Positions 10,936-23,454 of a DNA stretch of 64,000 nucleotides are shown piece after piece. Origin of the DNA: Cystobasidiopsis lactophilus (lineage: Eukaryota; Basidiomycota; Agaricostilbomycetes; Agaricostilbales; Chionosphaeraceae); the NCBI GenBank assembly GCA_001599975.1, contig BCIO01000002.1, positions 3,855,883-3,919,882 of the forward strand, written 5' to 3'. The translations under genes were made by a program, and so were the position numbers. Below the pieces are notes generated by a model. The model was not told where the DNA came from. It did no database searches and saw only the letters and a list, made by a program, of their open reading frames with translations. Every line of letters starts with the position of its first letter. Within the stretch, counting starts at the first letter, position 1.

Positions 10936-13462
10936 TCAATTCCAAAAAACCGTCACAAATCCCAATATGGCTACAACAGAAACCAACGAAAAAGAAGAAG
11001 ACTGCAGGCAAGGATCAGAGCGACGACAAGCGATGGGGCCGCTGACGCACGCTTCGACGACACACGCCACCGTTCGGAATGACACTCGGCGAGTCGTCCT
11101 CATCGTCGCCATTGGATCCACTATCGTCAGACCCAGTCGGGGATGCCCCAGAGCCCATCCCTGCGCCAGTGCCGGTTGGCTGAGCACCAGCTCCTCCGCC
11201 ACCAGCAGAGCTCTTGGACGACATACCGCCACTCCCGCCACCCATGCCACCCTTGGCGGTAGTCGTAGGCTTGGTGCCTTTGCCAGTTTGGGTGCCGGTT
11301 CCTTGAGTTGGTTGCGGCGGCTCGACGGACTCGGTCTGGAGCGTCTTCTGCCGGGTGTAGAGAGCAATGGCTGAACCGCCGCCGCAGAAGTGGCTCGAGT
11401 CGCCCGCGCACGGATTCGAGCATTTGCCGAGACCGATATCTGTACTGCCGCCTGCCAGGTCGTTGCCGCCGTAACACTCCCGGGAGTACTCGAGGCCGCC
11501 TGCAAATAGAACGTCTCAGATATCGACTGAAGCCAGTTGAGGTTCCACGAACAGAAGGCGTATTTCTTTGCGTCGCAAAGATCCAAGCACTTCTCGACTG
11601 TCATGTCGTCCTCAGCTGCCAGCGAATCGGACAAGGCCCGCCTGTGCGAAAGATTGGCCATGGGCATCTTCGAGCAAAAGGGAGCAAATACCCTTGAATT
11701 TCGGAAGCACAGTGATCAAACTTGTAGTAGCCATGCTGTACATGGTGGTTTGAGCAAGCAGAAAAGGGGGCGAAGAGCGAGGTAGGTGGGAACACACCCC
11801 AGTGAGAATGGTGGCTCCTCCGGCCACCTGGGCTCCGGGTGGTGGGACATCGCCTGTGTAGGCCACTGGGTTGGAAAACATCTTGGGAGCGTTCGGGCAC
11901 TTTTGCATTGTCGCTCTTCCAGGCCCGTCTTGAACTGGGTTGCACCCGGGGAGCGCATCGAGCCAAACGCCCGCCACTGGCTCGTCCACTGTAGGTGTGA
12001 GAGAGCATCCAGTGTCGCCTATGACGTTGAAGTGCTGGCAGTCTTCAATCGACGTCTTACTGTTGCCGATGCAGTCCTTGAGGGCGCCGGTGAGGGCATC
12101 GCGATCCCATCCCTGTTAAGACCTGTCAATCAGCCGCTCTCGGGAGAGCAGTCGAGTAACAGAAAGCTCACCATCTGGAGAGATCACCTCTGCATGTGAG
12201 CGAGGGCTTTGAGGTGGCACGCAAGAACTCACTTGGAAGTCACCATGGTAGCCAAAGCCCGTCGGATCACCATTAGCGAAGACCCATGGACGCTTAGAAT
12301 CGAAAGCATCGTTGACGTCGAAATTGAATGTATCGAATTGGCGCTCGACCTGCACGTCCATCCGCTTAAACCTCGAGAACAGCGGCAGCCAGAGACGCCG
12401 GACATACAAACTGAGGTAAGGGTCAGATATGCTACAACCCCGGAAAAATGAAGACTCACAATGTGGATGTACTTCTTAGGGTGCGTGGAGGGGCATTTGC
12501 CATTGCCCCCAGTTCCATCGGTGTAGGCCACATGCGAGGTGTGATCTTCCGAGTCGGCTCTTCCGTCGCCACAGTCAGGGCTGTATCCATATCATCAGAA
12601 TTTCAAGTTGAAGCAAGCCGACCGAAGGACACAAACTCACAAGTGAAGCTCAGCTCTGATGCCGCCCGGGCAATTGACAGGCATCTCGAGCGTCTCCGGC
12701 CCGTCGACACCTAGGCAGGCAAACTGTGCAGCGTTGTACTTCTGGCCAGGCGTGCCCTCGTCGGCTCTGAGGGTCGGGTCACCGGTGAGCATCCTGCACC
12801 GATGCCATTCAGCCGACAACAGGCAATAGCGCCATAAGCTTGAAGCAGACCTGAAGTTTTCAGGAAAGGGCTCTAGATTTGCAAGGTCGGCGGGGTCCCC
12901 TCGCTAATTCGGCGAACGCTGGAGGGTCAGTCTCGAACGTCGGAAGCGAAAAAGGAAGTTCTTACATCGAGATAATAGGCTACCAGGGGCATGTCATGAG
13001 CACAGGCTCAATGGTAAGCCTTGAAGAGCTCAATACTGACCCAAGATGCCATTCCCAGGCACTTGCATGAAGCTTCCGTTTTTGGCGTGGAAATACAACG
13101 AGGGGGACCTGGAAGGAGGTCAGCTGGTTGCTCTGATGAACGGCGAGAGTGGTGCGAGCTCACCAGTAGTTGCTCGCATCTTGAGATACGTGGCACGAAG
13201 TACACATCGAGGCCCGGAGTTCGTCAGAGGTGGATGGGTTCATGTTGAAGTTGGATCCGCCGAAGATGCCGTGCTCGTGCCCCGAGTAGGTCTTAGGTGA
13301 GATGATGGGGTCCAGCCGCTGGTGACTTAGAATATCGCACTGAAGACGGCAACGTAGACGAAGTCAGCATTGAGTAGAAGGAAGGGAGAGGCCACCTACA
13401 GGCATGCGCCAGAACGCCAGGGTTGAGCCGGCCAAGGCCAACCAGAAGACGAAGAGAATCAT
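10936..13462 (-). CDS. DUF1996 plus WSC domain protein, copy 2, with GPI-type tail
   Basis: The signal peptide (MILFVFWLALAGSTLAF) runs straight into WRMP, as in copy 1, followed across several introns by DUF1996 blocks (CPSTHPKKYIHI, FANGDPTGFGYHGDF, FNVIGDTGC, PVAYTGDVPPPGAQ) and a WSC domain (YYKFDHCASEI, MTVEKCLDLCDAKKYAFC, ECYGGNDLAGG, CGGGSAIALYTR). After it comes a long Gly/Ser/Thr linker, an acidic patch and a last exon whose hydrophobic end SFSLVSVVAILGFVTVFWN looks like a GPI-attachment or membrane signal. The last donor is either GTGTGT or GTGCGT; both keep the frame. The protein is therefore likely held at the cell surface. About ten exons. Confidence 0.85.
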
Positions 13463-14194
13463 ATTACGCAGTGTTGAAGAAACGAACGGGCGGTCAAGCT
13501 GGTAAGAACAAGCGAAAAAAGGTGGGTGGCAAACTCGGGCAGCGAGGCTCTCAGAGGTGGCGCTGCGCAGTCAAAGCCTATGTGGAGGATAGAGGACAAG
13601 AGACCAAGGAGGAGCGACTGCATGGGGCATGAAGGAGCGTCTGAAGAAGGCGTCGAGTCGGTTTGGGGAGAGGAGAAGTGGTGGTCAAGTGGAGTTCGGA
13701 AGCCGTCCTCCCAAACCGCGTTTCGACATGCCATGTACAGCGACAAATCCCTTTGGGCTTTGCGTTGCAAGAATGACTTGGCTGCCTGAGAACCGGCCAG
13801 AGGCGGTACCCAAACCGAGCAAGGAGGTTGTTCGGCGAAAGCCCAAAGAAACGGTGAGCGTGGCAAACGGCTGGCTTCCACAGGCTGATGTGGCTGACAC
13901 ACCGGCTCCTAGGAGAGCTTTAAAACACATCAGACTGGTGGGCAGGTGAAGGGCAGGACAGAGAGACAAGCAATGCTGGGCATTCGGGTCACTTCGAGCT
14001 CGAGCAGGGGAGCACCAGTTGATTCTGTGCCTTCGACACACACCAGGCACACTTCTGAGCAGTTCGGCACGAGCATTCGAGAGGCAATCAAGTGCAAATC
14101 TAGAGTCCCAAATGTCATGGCGCTCGTCACGTTCCAAAACGTCGCTGAGCTGTCAGAACTTGCTCCCATTCCGCCTCGCTCTTGCTTTTGAACC
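13463..14194. other. Shared promoter region, DUF1996-WSC copy 2 and SEC22
   Basis: The flanking genes diverge from this stretch. Open frames are present on both strands but none shows a recognisable domain or a coherent spliced product. No repeat or RNA gene was seen. Confidence 0.45.
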
Positions 14195-15243
14195 ATGCTG
14201 CTGTCCACAATGATCACGCGGGCGACGGACGGGCTGCCACTGGCGGCGAGTGTGGACGACGAGGAGACGGAGGCCAACCTGGGCGCTGCTAAACAGAACG
14301 CCAAAGTGCGCTCGCTTGCCCCTTGCCTCATAGCACTCGCTCGTGCTAACAGATGTCTGTTGAACGCACAGGTCATCTTCAAGAAGCTGACGCCGACGAG
14401 CGAACCGGCGTGCTCCATCGACGCTGGCCCGTACACGCTCCAGTGAGCGCCATCTTACTGCCCTACCCTTGAGCCTTGCCTCTGATGTTTTGATCATGGC
14501 CCACAGCTACCTGATCCACAGCGACATCGTGTACCTCACCATCGTCGAAAAGTCGTACCCGCGCAAGCTGGCCTTCAGCTACCTCGACGAGCTCAGCAAG
14601 GAGTTTGAACGCAGCTTTGGCGGTGCGCTTCCCCGGTCCCCCCTTATCATCTGTTAACCGCAGCTGATCTTGTATGGACATGTACGCACAGAGGAAGCGC
14701 GGCGGCAGGGGTTACGGCCGTATGCGTTTGTCAAGTTTGACAGCTTCATCCAGCAGACCAAGCGGCTATACCAGGACACAAGGTGCGTCGTTGAGCGGCC
14801 CTCTATAAGCTCATTGTTAGGTGTTTATAAACCTCCGACCCTTCGCACAGAACGGCGTCAACGAAAGGAGCGGGCGGGCTGGACAAGCTGAACGAGGAGC
14901 TGCAAGACGTGTCACGCATCGTGCGTTCTGGCCTCTTACAACGATCAGATGCCTGATCGCTAGGTTTCGTCTCGCACAGATGTCCAAGAACATGGAAGAC
15001 TTGCTGTGGCGGGGCGACTCATTAGACCGTGAGGGCGCCACCTAATCACTTTAGCGAGAGCTGAAGTGATGTTGTTGACGTATCACAGGAATGTCCACGC
15101 TGTCCAGCTCGCTCCGGGACGAATCGCTCAAGTACCGCAAGGCGGCCCGCAACATCAACCTCCACGCCCTCTACCGAAAGTACGCCCCGGTCGGCGTCAT
15201 CGGCCTCTTCCTCATCTTTGTCATTTGGTGGCGGACAAGATGA
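14195..15243 (+). CDS. SEC22: Vesicle SNARE Sec22 (longin R-SNARE)
   Basis: Seven exons (14195..14305, 14372..14442, 14507..14622, 14692..14782, 14851..14920, 14980..15028, 15089..15243) give 220 residues, the usual Sec22 length. The longin domain opens MLLSTMITRATDGLPL and contains VEKSYPRKLAFSYLDEL and RPYAFVKFDSFIQQTK. The SNARE motif runs from LDKLNEELQDVSRI through MSKNMEDLLWRGDSLDR with the central Arg expected of an R-SNARE. A C-terminal anchor (PVGVIGLFLIFVIWW) ends just before the stop. Sec22 acts in ER-Golgi transport in both directions. Very secure. Confidence 0.96.
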
Positions 15244-16029
15244 CACCCCCTTTGAGCACACCTCTCTTCCGCCCGCTTATGTATCGCCAATTTCGTTCGC
15301 CCTCCCGCCCAATTCGTTCCCGTTAATTTCCCCAGCAAATCACTTTACATCGGACTGGCCGGCCTGCTGCCTTTCAAAGGCCCATCGATGGTCAGTTGAA
15401 TCCCTCCTCTATTCATCCTCGATCTTTGCTGAATCTCTGCCTTTCGCTGACAGCTGGCTTTGGGCGCCGTAGCTCACAGTGCCACCTCACACCCAGCGAA
15501 ACGAACCCCCGAGACGAGCCTTTCTCATTCACGAAAACCCTTACTCGACCTTCGTTGCGCATGCCAGAATGTGGGAACCTGCACGTCCACCTAGATTTTG
15601 TGGAATGCCAATTCATGTGCGCAATGGACTTGGGCTCCACCTTCATCTCAAATGGCCGGTGACGCGTTTTTGGAGATCGGGAAGTTACCCCACGGCATGT
15701 CTGTGTATAAAGAGCTCGGCAGAGAGATAGGGACGCGAAGCACAGACTGATCTCGTGGATCGCCCGAAAAGGAACTTCGCGAACTCTCAGCGTTCCATTC
15801 TTCTTCCCCCTCCTCTCTGTGCCTGCTACACCTTGTCCATACACCTTCTTTTGTGGAACATTGAGAGGGCCGCGCTTCATGACGCCGGAAGGTGTCTACC
15901 TAAAAGCAATTAGACCTCGCAACTCGGAGCGGTCTGGCTCGTGCTTCAACTCCGAGATGGAGGTAAAGAGGGTGCACGCTTTTGGGACTCCAACGGCCAC
16001 CAGCTTTCGCTCTTGGACCATCTGCCATC
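15244..16029. other. Intergenic region between SEC22 and the hydrolase gene
   Basis: Both neighbours are on the plus strand. A TATA-like GTATAAAG lies near 15706, about 320 bases before the next start codon, but I cannot tell whether it is used. No coding exon, RNA gene or repeat was recognised. Confidence 0.4.
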
Positions 16030-17431
16030 ATGCCGTTTGTCGAGCTGGTCGACGGCGCCCGCATCCACTATCAGTTCAGCGAGGAGTTTGATGCCTCGAA
16101 ACCCGTGCTGTTGATCCTGCCCGGCTTCCTTTCCAGCCTGAGCCTCAGCGACATGCAAAGCCGCAACCCAGCTATCATGGCCAGATTCAATTGCCTCGGT
16201 ATCGAACCTCGCTACTCCGGCCAGAGCACTAGCCAAGGGGATTGCCTTGTTGGCAAGTGCTCCTTAAATGACGGACCGCTTGCCTTCCATCTGGGCTGAT
16301 ACGAAGTCCTGAAAACGAAATTGCAGTGGATATCGGCGTCCAAGCCGCGGAGATCGCTCTGGTCCTCGACGCCCTTGGCCTCCCAGCTGTCCACGTCTTT
16401 GCGCCCCAGTCTTGGGCTTGCACCATCTCCAAGCGCTTCGCCTACCTCTTCCCTGAAAGAGGTAAGAGACCTTCTTCAATGTCACGATAATGAAACGAAG
16501 GCAGATTTAAGCTTCGGAACCTTTTGGGCCGCAGTGCACAGCTGCATCTTCGCAGGATTAACGGATCTCTATGAAGGGAGCGAGAACCACGCCATCTACA
16601 CGTAAACACCATCTTCTGGCCGATTTGTGCTTGATTGACGATGGTTTACAGGCAAATTTTGGACTGGTGGGGCACTGGAACGGACCCGCTTGCCTGGATC
16701 GAAGCAACGGTGGAAGTGTGCCATCTCTTGTTCGAGGGCAAGGCGCCGCAAGACGACGAGGACTTGTTCGTCCACAACCTCGCCGCCCAAACCCGCCTCG
16801 ACCCCATAGGCCTCTACCTCAACGCCACCGGAATCCTCAACCGAGCGGATTTCCCTAAAAGTGGACTCGCTCAGATCACCTGCCCAGTGCTTCTGATACA
16901 AGGGTCGACGGGGCAACAAGGGACGCCGGAGTGTGCCAGCTGGTACACGCGGCAGCTCAGCGGGGCCGCCACCGAGATTCTGGTCGTTTACGATGCTCCA
17001 CACGCCGTCAACGTCACCAACGCCAACATGATCAACCGAGTGCTGCTCAAGTTCCTCGAGAAGCACAAGATGGATCCTCACAAAGCCAGCCGCCCAGTCA
17101 AGACCGACTTTGCAAAGGCGTTGAAGAGGCTGCCCGGCATGACCCACTTGCCTATCAAGGACCTGGCCAAGCGAGACCCCCTCAACCCGCAGTCCTACTC
17201 TGTCGTCACCGAACGCGAAAGGCAGGAGCGACAAGCGCATGTTCAAATGATGCGCAGGGAGCTCAGTCAGCCTGGAGCTGGGTGCCGCCTGCTGTTTGGC
17301 AAGGAGGGCTACATCCACGACCGCGACGCCTCGGTGATTCAGCACAGGTTCGTGTCCTATGTGTGCTCCGTTGCCTCTGTCCGTTCTAATCAAACAACAG
17401 GTTCACGGAGCGGCACATGCAGGATCATTGA
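16030..17431 (+). CDS. Alpha/beta hydrolase-fold protein with an unusual nucleophile loop
   Basis: The N-terminus MPFVELVDGARIHYQF and VLLILPGFLSSLSL are the first strands of an alpha/beta hydrolase. The second exon carries ALVLDALGLPAVHVFAPQSW, and later exons LAQITCPVLLIQGSTG and a DAPHAVNVTN segment with the probable catalytic His. The nucleophile elbow reads APQSWA rather than G-x-S-x-G, so a Ser is kept but the first small residue is changed. Exon 1 (16030..16252) ends at a GC donor, GCAAGT, the only donor that restores the frame. The last exon adds FTERHMQDH. A Lys/Arg-rich segment follows the core. The substrate is unknown; similar proteins occur in yeasts of this group. Confidence 0.75.
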
Positions 17432-17640
17432 CCGACGAGGGCAGGAAGGACGTTTTGAACGATTGACGAACAAGAAGGGAAAGTGGAACTCGCAATGCCA
17501 TTTCTGGTAGATAGGCGACTCGGTGTGTTGAATCATCCATTTCAATTCGTCAAATCGTAAGGTCCGTCGTCGTCCATCGTCAAATTAAAGAGAAAGGCAA
17601 CCCCCCTAAGCCCAAATGTCCGTTTGATCTATTAGTGTCT

Positions 17641-20421
17641 CTAAAGAACAGAAAAGAAAGCTGCCAGCCCTGCAGCCGCAGCCAACAGCGACACGCCAAT
17701 GCTCGAAGCGCCGCTGCTGCACGCCTTTTTGCCCTGGTTGCACGTCGCCACGTTGGACACAGCTTGCTGTTGGGTAGACCACTGTGCAATCACTTGAGCC
17801 ACTCCCGTGGTGTTGAGGCCAAGCGTGTCCGCCAAGCTGGTATTGTCAACTTGCAGCATTGTCTTGGTGCCGATCTCGGCCAAGTTTTGGAGGAAGACGT
17901 TGTCGGAGCTTTGCTCGATGCTGACCACGTTGCTTTGGCATCCCAATTGGCGGAAGCATGTCTGCGAATAGTCGTCGAAGAGGGAGTACAGGCCCGCGCC
18001 AAAGACATAGATGTCCCTGTGCGACCCAATCCCTCAGCAATGGTAAGGACGGGGGACGACATAACCGCTTACGAGCTGGCCACAATGCGGAGGCCCCAGG
18101 GTTTGATGCAAGAGGAATCCGTAGATGCGCAATAAGGAAAGGTTGGATCGAAGAATGCAGGATTTGGCGGAGAGATGGTAGTGGCCAATGGATAGTCTTG
18201 ACCGAGATAATAAGCTGGACGCAGAAAAATTTATAAGGTGTCATGTACTATTAAGGAAGGAAAATCAGATGCCTACGGGTCTCTGTCTGGATCAAGCCGG
18301 CCAGGACGTTCTGAGCGCCGACGAAAGAGTACTGATAGAGAACGTGGTGCTCCACAGCTGTTCAAGTGTGTAAGCACCAGACGTTGACACATTGGAGAAA
18401 AGCGTTCACCTGTCCCGTACAGCCAAGTAGGGCCGGTCGACTCCACCAGCAGGCCCCTCCCGCTGAAGACGCTGATCTGGCTTTGATCCGGAGACTCAAT
18501 GTCGTGATCAGCATTCCAGATCCAGGTGCCGGAAAGGTACGCGGAGGCCTTTTGGGTGATGTGCATGGCCAGAAACGCAGAGTAGCATTGCGGATTGAAC
18601 GCCGTTTTGGATGGACACCCAGCGAGTTGGAGGCTGGAGCTGTCCATCAGCTCGACTCCGGATGAAACAAACGCGCCACCTACTTGGAGCCTTGGAAGCC
18701 GCCAAGAACGACATGGCTGTCGAACATGCCAGCAGAGCCTTGGCCTTGCTGCCCGACATTCCACTCCAGAACAATCGCGCCTGGAGCAGGGCCCTGGGCG
18801 GAGAAAACGATGCCCGAAATTTCGGCAACGCCCTGATCTCCAGATTGGCCGACACGGACGACGGGCTGGGGTTGGGCAGCCGATTGAAAGACTGTGCCGA
18901 AGCCCATGAAGGTGGGCATCACTTCTCCCACCACCCTTGACCCAACCGGAATGATCAGTGTCTGGCTGATCATGTAGATGCCGTGCGGGACCCATATGAC
19001 ATTGGAGTGGCCGAACTGAGTGAAGACGGCCTGGAGCGCAGCCGTGTCGTCCGTCCGACCATCGCCAAGTGCGCCATGGTCTTTCACAGAAATGATATCT
19101 GTGGCCGCCAGAGACTCATACTGAGGTCGATTACGTCCGAAGTAGAATCCATTGGATGCGGTGAGGCTGGAAGGGCGTGGTGGCGAGGCCACTGTTCCCC
19201 GGACTTGCGCAGCTGTCGTGTTGACTGATGCATATATGGGGCCTTGAACAAAGCCGTCAATCGACTTCGCTGTAATGACGGGAGCCAAGGCCTCTTGGAC
19301 AATGACTTGCGAATCGGGAGCCTGGATGTTTTGGAAGTTGAAGACACCGGCGCCAGAGGAGGAAATGTTGAAGATCACGTCGACGTTAGTGGTAGTGAGA
19401 TCCGATACAAGGAGGGAGTCGACCAGCTGTAAGCTTGGCGTCGTCCCATCCGCCGTGTTAATCCCAATTTTGCAGTCTGAGATTGTCGTATTGAAAATTG
19501 AGAGACTCCAGTCCCATAGTTGCTGCTTAGCGCTGAGCTCATCCTTCTAAGCAAAGAGGGACGCAGTGAGGTACTCACTTCGATGGCCACTTGGCACTTG
19601 GAGAACCTCAGTCCCCGAAGCGTGTACTGCTGGTTGCCCAAATGGAGGCCGATGGCGCCTCCCACAAACTCGAGATCATCCATAAAGCCTCCCGATCCGT
19701 TCTCGCAGAAGACTCCGCGCTGAACCGTGGCCGAGTCCGTGCTCATGAGGAACTTCACGTTCGAGAGGCCCGTCGCTTGAGACACCTGCCAGTGGATCGC
19801 TACCATGTTTGATGGTCCACCCGTAGTATCAATGATCAAGTTGCGGGCATAGCGAAAGAAGTTATTTATCGAGAGACTGGTCAAAAAGGCACTTCATTCG
19901 GTCTGGCCTCAAGAGGACGCGTCGGCCAAGACTCACTAGAAGTTCTCGCCATTGCCGTTGTACGGGTTTGCATCGAAGAGGGCTTGTCCTGAAAAGTTGG
20001 ATGCCGCTTTCAAGACTGGGCGCGAGTTGTAGCTGCCCAGCGGGAATCAGGGGCAGCACAAAGTCAAGAAGGGACATTCCGCTCACTCTCCCACCACTTC
20101 AGTGAAGAAGAGGAAGTTGATGGCCGACGAAATGAGGTAAGTCCCAGCGGGGAAGTACACCAAAGCCGGCGAGGTCGTGCCCGTGCAGCCATCGCCGCAC
20201 CGGCCGCCAGCGTACATGGCATTTTGAATGGCCGCCGTGTCATCTTGCACGCCGTCGCCCTTGGCACCATATTCTTTGACGTTTCGGAATACAGGGAAGG
20301 AGCCGTTTGTTGTTGGCGCGAAGGGACCCAGACCTTGGCTCGGAAGGTGTTCAAGCCAATAGTCGGCCCTCGACCGGCCCCCCGCCACGAGGAGCCAGAA
20401 CAGCAAGGCCAGAGGCTTCAT
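17641..20421 (-). CDS. GH55-type exo-beta-1,3-glucanase with GPI-type tail
   Basis: After a signal peptide (residues 1 to about 19) comes DYWLEHLPSQGLGPF and the beta-helix motif YGAKGDGVQDDTAAI at residues 51-65. A second copy of the motif, DHGALGDGRTDDTAAL, occurs midway, matching the two beta-helix halves of GH55 enzymes. The end is SSGASSIGVSLLAAAAGLAA with a short hydrophobic stretch to the stop, a typical GPI-attachment signal. GH55 members cut beta-1,3-glucan from the chain end; here the enzyme would act on the cell's own wall. Several introns interrupt the gene. An in-frame Met lies eight codons upstream (20445). The family is clear; activity on glucan is inferred. Confidence 0.87.
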
Positions 20422-20747
20422 GGCAATGGCATAATAGGTGGACACGCTTGTCGTCGTCGAAGGAAGGGGTTCAAGGGTCTGTTCAGGGCGAGCAGCAGTG
20501 CATTCTCAGCCGTCCGACGGACGCGGCGAGAACGAATGTTCAGAAGGCGTTGGCCAGGACAGGCTTGGCGTACAGGACCTGTCCCAGAGCAAGAAGACGA
20601 GAACCGGAATGGTGAATGATAAACAAGGATTGGCTGGTTCGTTGCGATCGCGAGAATTTTGGCGCCGCGAGTTCGGCGTCGACCCCGAGCCTCGGTATGT
20701 CCCCTACACCATACAGCTGCGTGGCAATTGCAAGCAAAATAGAGATC
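20422..20747. other. Spacer between GH55 and PDI genes
   Basis: This stretch holds the promoter of the GH55 gene and the 3' region of the PDI gene, both on the minus strand. Nothing else was recognised. Confidence 0.45.
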
Positions 20748-23045
20748 TTAATCTGCCTTGACACCACCATTCGTCGAAACGTGCCCATACCCCCTTGACC
20801 GCGGTTCCGCGTCCAGCGTCAAGTAGATCACCCAGAGGAACGCGGCGAAGACGGTGACCACCACGAACATGGACAGGAATGGCCTGGAGATGATCGTGTT
20901 CTGCTTCGGTTGTGAGCTGGGCACGAAAAGGCAAAGCAGAAAACGGACCGTGAGCCCGTCTCCAACAGACCCGAGACGCTGTGAGTTCACCACAAGTTTT
21001 CAGATATCAGATCTGGGTCCCAAGAGCGAGAACTCACGTCGGTTAGCTTCTCTGCAAAGTTCTTGGACGACTTAGGCGCGATGCGACCTTTGGAGATGGC
21101 GTCCAGCGCCCCAAAGATCTTGGCCTCGTTAACCGGGATGGCCTTGCCGTTGGTCTGCGCGTCCCAGTACTCCTTCTTGTACGGGTAGGCGATCACGAAG
21201 GACGGCTCCGGCCCAATCTTGTACGAGTACATGTCTTTCAGCCAGCCAGACCAAGAATCGGCGTCGATCTGTGGCGCAATTGGGACAACGATCTCGGAAG
21301 AAATGAGGAAGACCGGCACCCACCCAGGCAAAGACAACCTCTTTCTCGATAGCTTTCCGCTTGGGCACGTTGGCGATCCAATCGTCGACAATGGTGCGCA
21401 TGCCGCTGAGGTGAGACTGCATGAGCCCGTGCTCCTTCTTGCTCAGCGGCAAGAGGGCAACGATGGGGTGGCCCGGATTGTTCATGTAGGCCTTAGAGTT
21501 TTCGGTGGTGAGCTGACCAAAGGAGGGAAGGTGCTTGGACTTTAGGTAAGTGGCGAGGATGCCCTTGCTTTTGGGGATGTCGAGGGAGAGAGTCGCGTAT
21601 GGCACATCAACGTTGTGCCCTTTGAAGGTTAGGAGGATAGGGTGTATTAGCGGTAGGGAGTACCGCTGGAAGAGGTCGGACGAGGAGGATTTGTAGACGT
21701 GCGCCGCGCCGAGCAGCGACCGAGACGCCTCGTGGATGAGCATCTGTAGAGCCTTGGTCAGCATAAATTGAATTGCAAGAGGCCAATGTGCACTCACCAC
21801 CTCATCTTCCGGCGTTTCTTGCGGATACAGGTAGAGGAAGAAGACATCCTCGTCGTGGCTGAGCTGCGTCAGCTCAAAGGGCGAGATATCGCGGACGCCG
21901 TTTCTGTGGCGACAGGTGCCGCATAAGCCATGGAAGGAGCAAGATGGGGAATGAGTCTCACGCTGCAGCCGCTTTTGAAGCGAAAGCCTCCATCTGGGTC
22001 AAACTCCGCGAGCCGGTGTATTCGACTTGCTCCCCGTCCGCGAAGCTGTGAGCAACGCGATACCATGAGACCAGGTACACCAAAGGAAGCGGCTTGTCAC
22101 ACTCACAAGACAAGGGTGGGATAGCCCTGGACGTTGTATTTGCGGCAGGCCTCTTTCGACGCCGAGTCTTCGCAGTCGACTTCTGCGACGTTGATCTTGG
22201 ACTTGACGCTGGTCGCCAGGTCCCTCCACGTTGGTGCTAATGCTTTACAGTGGGAGCACCACGGCGCAAAGCTGTGCATTGAAGAAGACCAAGGGTCTCA
22301 GTTCCACGCCAGCAGAGCAGATAGGGGCGGACCACGCACAATTTGACAAACGTCGGCCCCCGCTCGTTCTCCGGGTTGACATACTCCTCCAGGTCCTTAG
22401 CGTCTAGCTTGATGACCTGCCCGTTCTCGTTGGGCGTCCTTCGGCTCTTTTGCACGCGCAACTTCGTCTCGTCATCGCTCCCGCCTTCCACCTGCTCCTT
22501 CATCTCGACCGCCTGCTTCGTCTGCGTTGTTGGAGGTTTCTCCACGACAGGCACGACCGGGTCCACCACGCGGTCTTCGCTGGCGTCGTCCTGCGGCAGC
22601 TTGGCCTCGAGCCAGACCCGCATCGATTCGGCGTCCCTTGAGCCTTTGAACTCTTGGTCCTGCTTGCCGTTCGAGTAGAAGAACAAAGTCGGGTAGCCTT
22701 TGATGCCCTGCATCGCGCAGAGGTCGCCGTTGGCCACGCAATCGACCTGAGCAAAGTGGAAGTCCGAGGCCTCTTCCAAGTCGCCATTGTCAGCGACAAA
22801 CTTCTTCCACGTCGGCGCAAAGTGCTGTTCACACTTTTGTATAAGCTCTTCCTATGAATGGCAGGGACCCAGCCAATGTTTACCTTGCAATGCGCGCAAT
22901 ACGGCGAGAAGAACTCGATAAACCATTGCGAGTTCTTGACCAGCGAGTCAAAGGTGTCGCCGGTGAGCTGGATGCCCGCTGTTGCTATCGGCGCAGCATC
23001 GCACAGGCTGGCCAGGAGCAGCAGGAGCCACCAGGGCAGCATCAT
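20748..23045 (-). CDS. Membrane-anchored protein disulfide isomerase (thioredoxin-fold, ER)
   Basis: A signal peptide (MMLPWWLLLLLASLCDA) is followed by a first thioredoxin domain with QWFIEFFSPYCAHCK and GIKGYPTLFFYSNG, then a Lys/Glu-rich linker, then a second domain with FAPWCSHCKALAPTW and NVQGYPTLVL. Later exons lack a CxxC pair, so the third domain looks redox-inactive. The C-terminus has one membrane helix (SMFVVVTVFAAFLWVIYL) and a short tail instead of an HDEL-type signal, like TMX3-type enzymes. It should form or reshuffle disulfides of secreted proteins in the ER. An ERV2-like oxidase lies further right in the same window. The exact paralogue is uncertain. Confidence 0.87.
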
Positions 23046-23454
23046 CGCATCTCAAGCTATTCTGGTCGTCTGCCGCTGACCCTCGTCGAGCCCTTCCCGC
23101 TCCGGCGATGTGTCAGCCTAGCGCGCCTTTGGGTTCTGTACAGACGCTTTTGCTTCTCAGGATCGTCTGCTGCTGCAAAGACGCGCTTTGAAGCCACCCC
23201 GAAGCTCAGGGGACTGTTGAAGCGCTGGGGCGAGAAATTTGCCACCCGCGCCTTGACTTTTGCCACGTTGATGGATGGCGTCCTTTTCAGCTGGAAGTTG
23301 ATGCCAAACCAATGGCAGATTGCTATTCAACAGTAGGCTAACTCCTTCAATCCCGCAAGCCCAATGGTACAACTCTGATTGAAAGGTAAGGTGGGCCCGA
23401 CGGCATTATAAAGCTTTATGTGTAGAACAACGAAGTAGAAAGGAGCCGAGGCAT
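23046..23454. other. Promoter of the PDI gene and 3' region of the stalk-protein gene
   Basis: Both neighbours are on the minus strand. No coding exon, repeat or RNA gene was recognised here. Confidence 0.45.
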
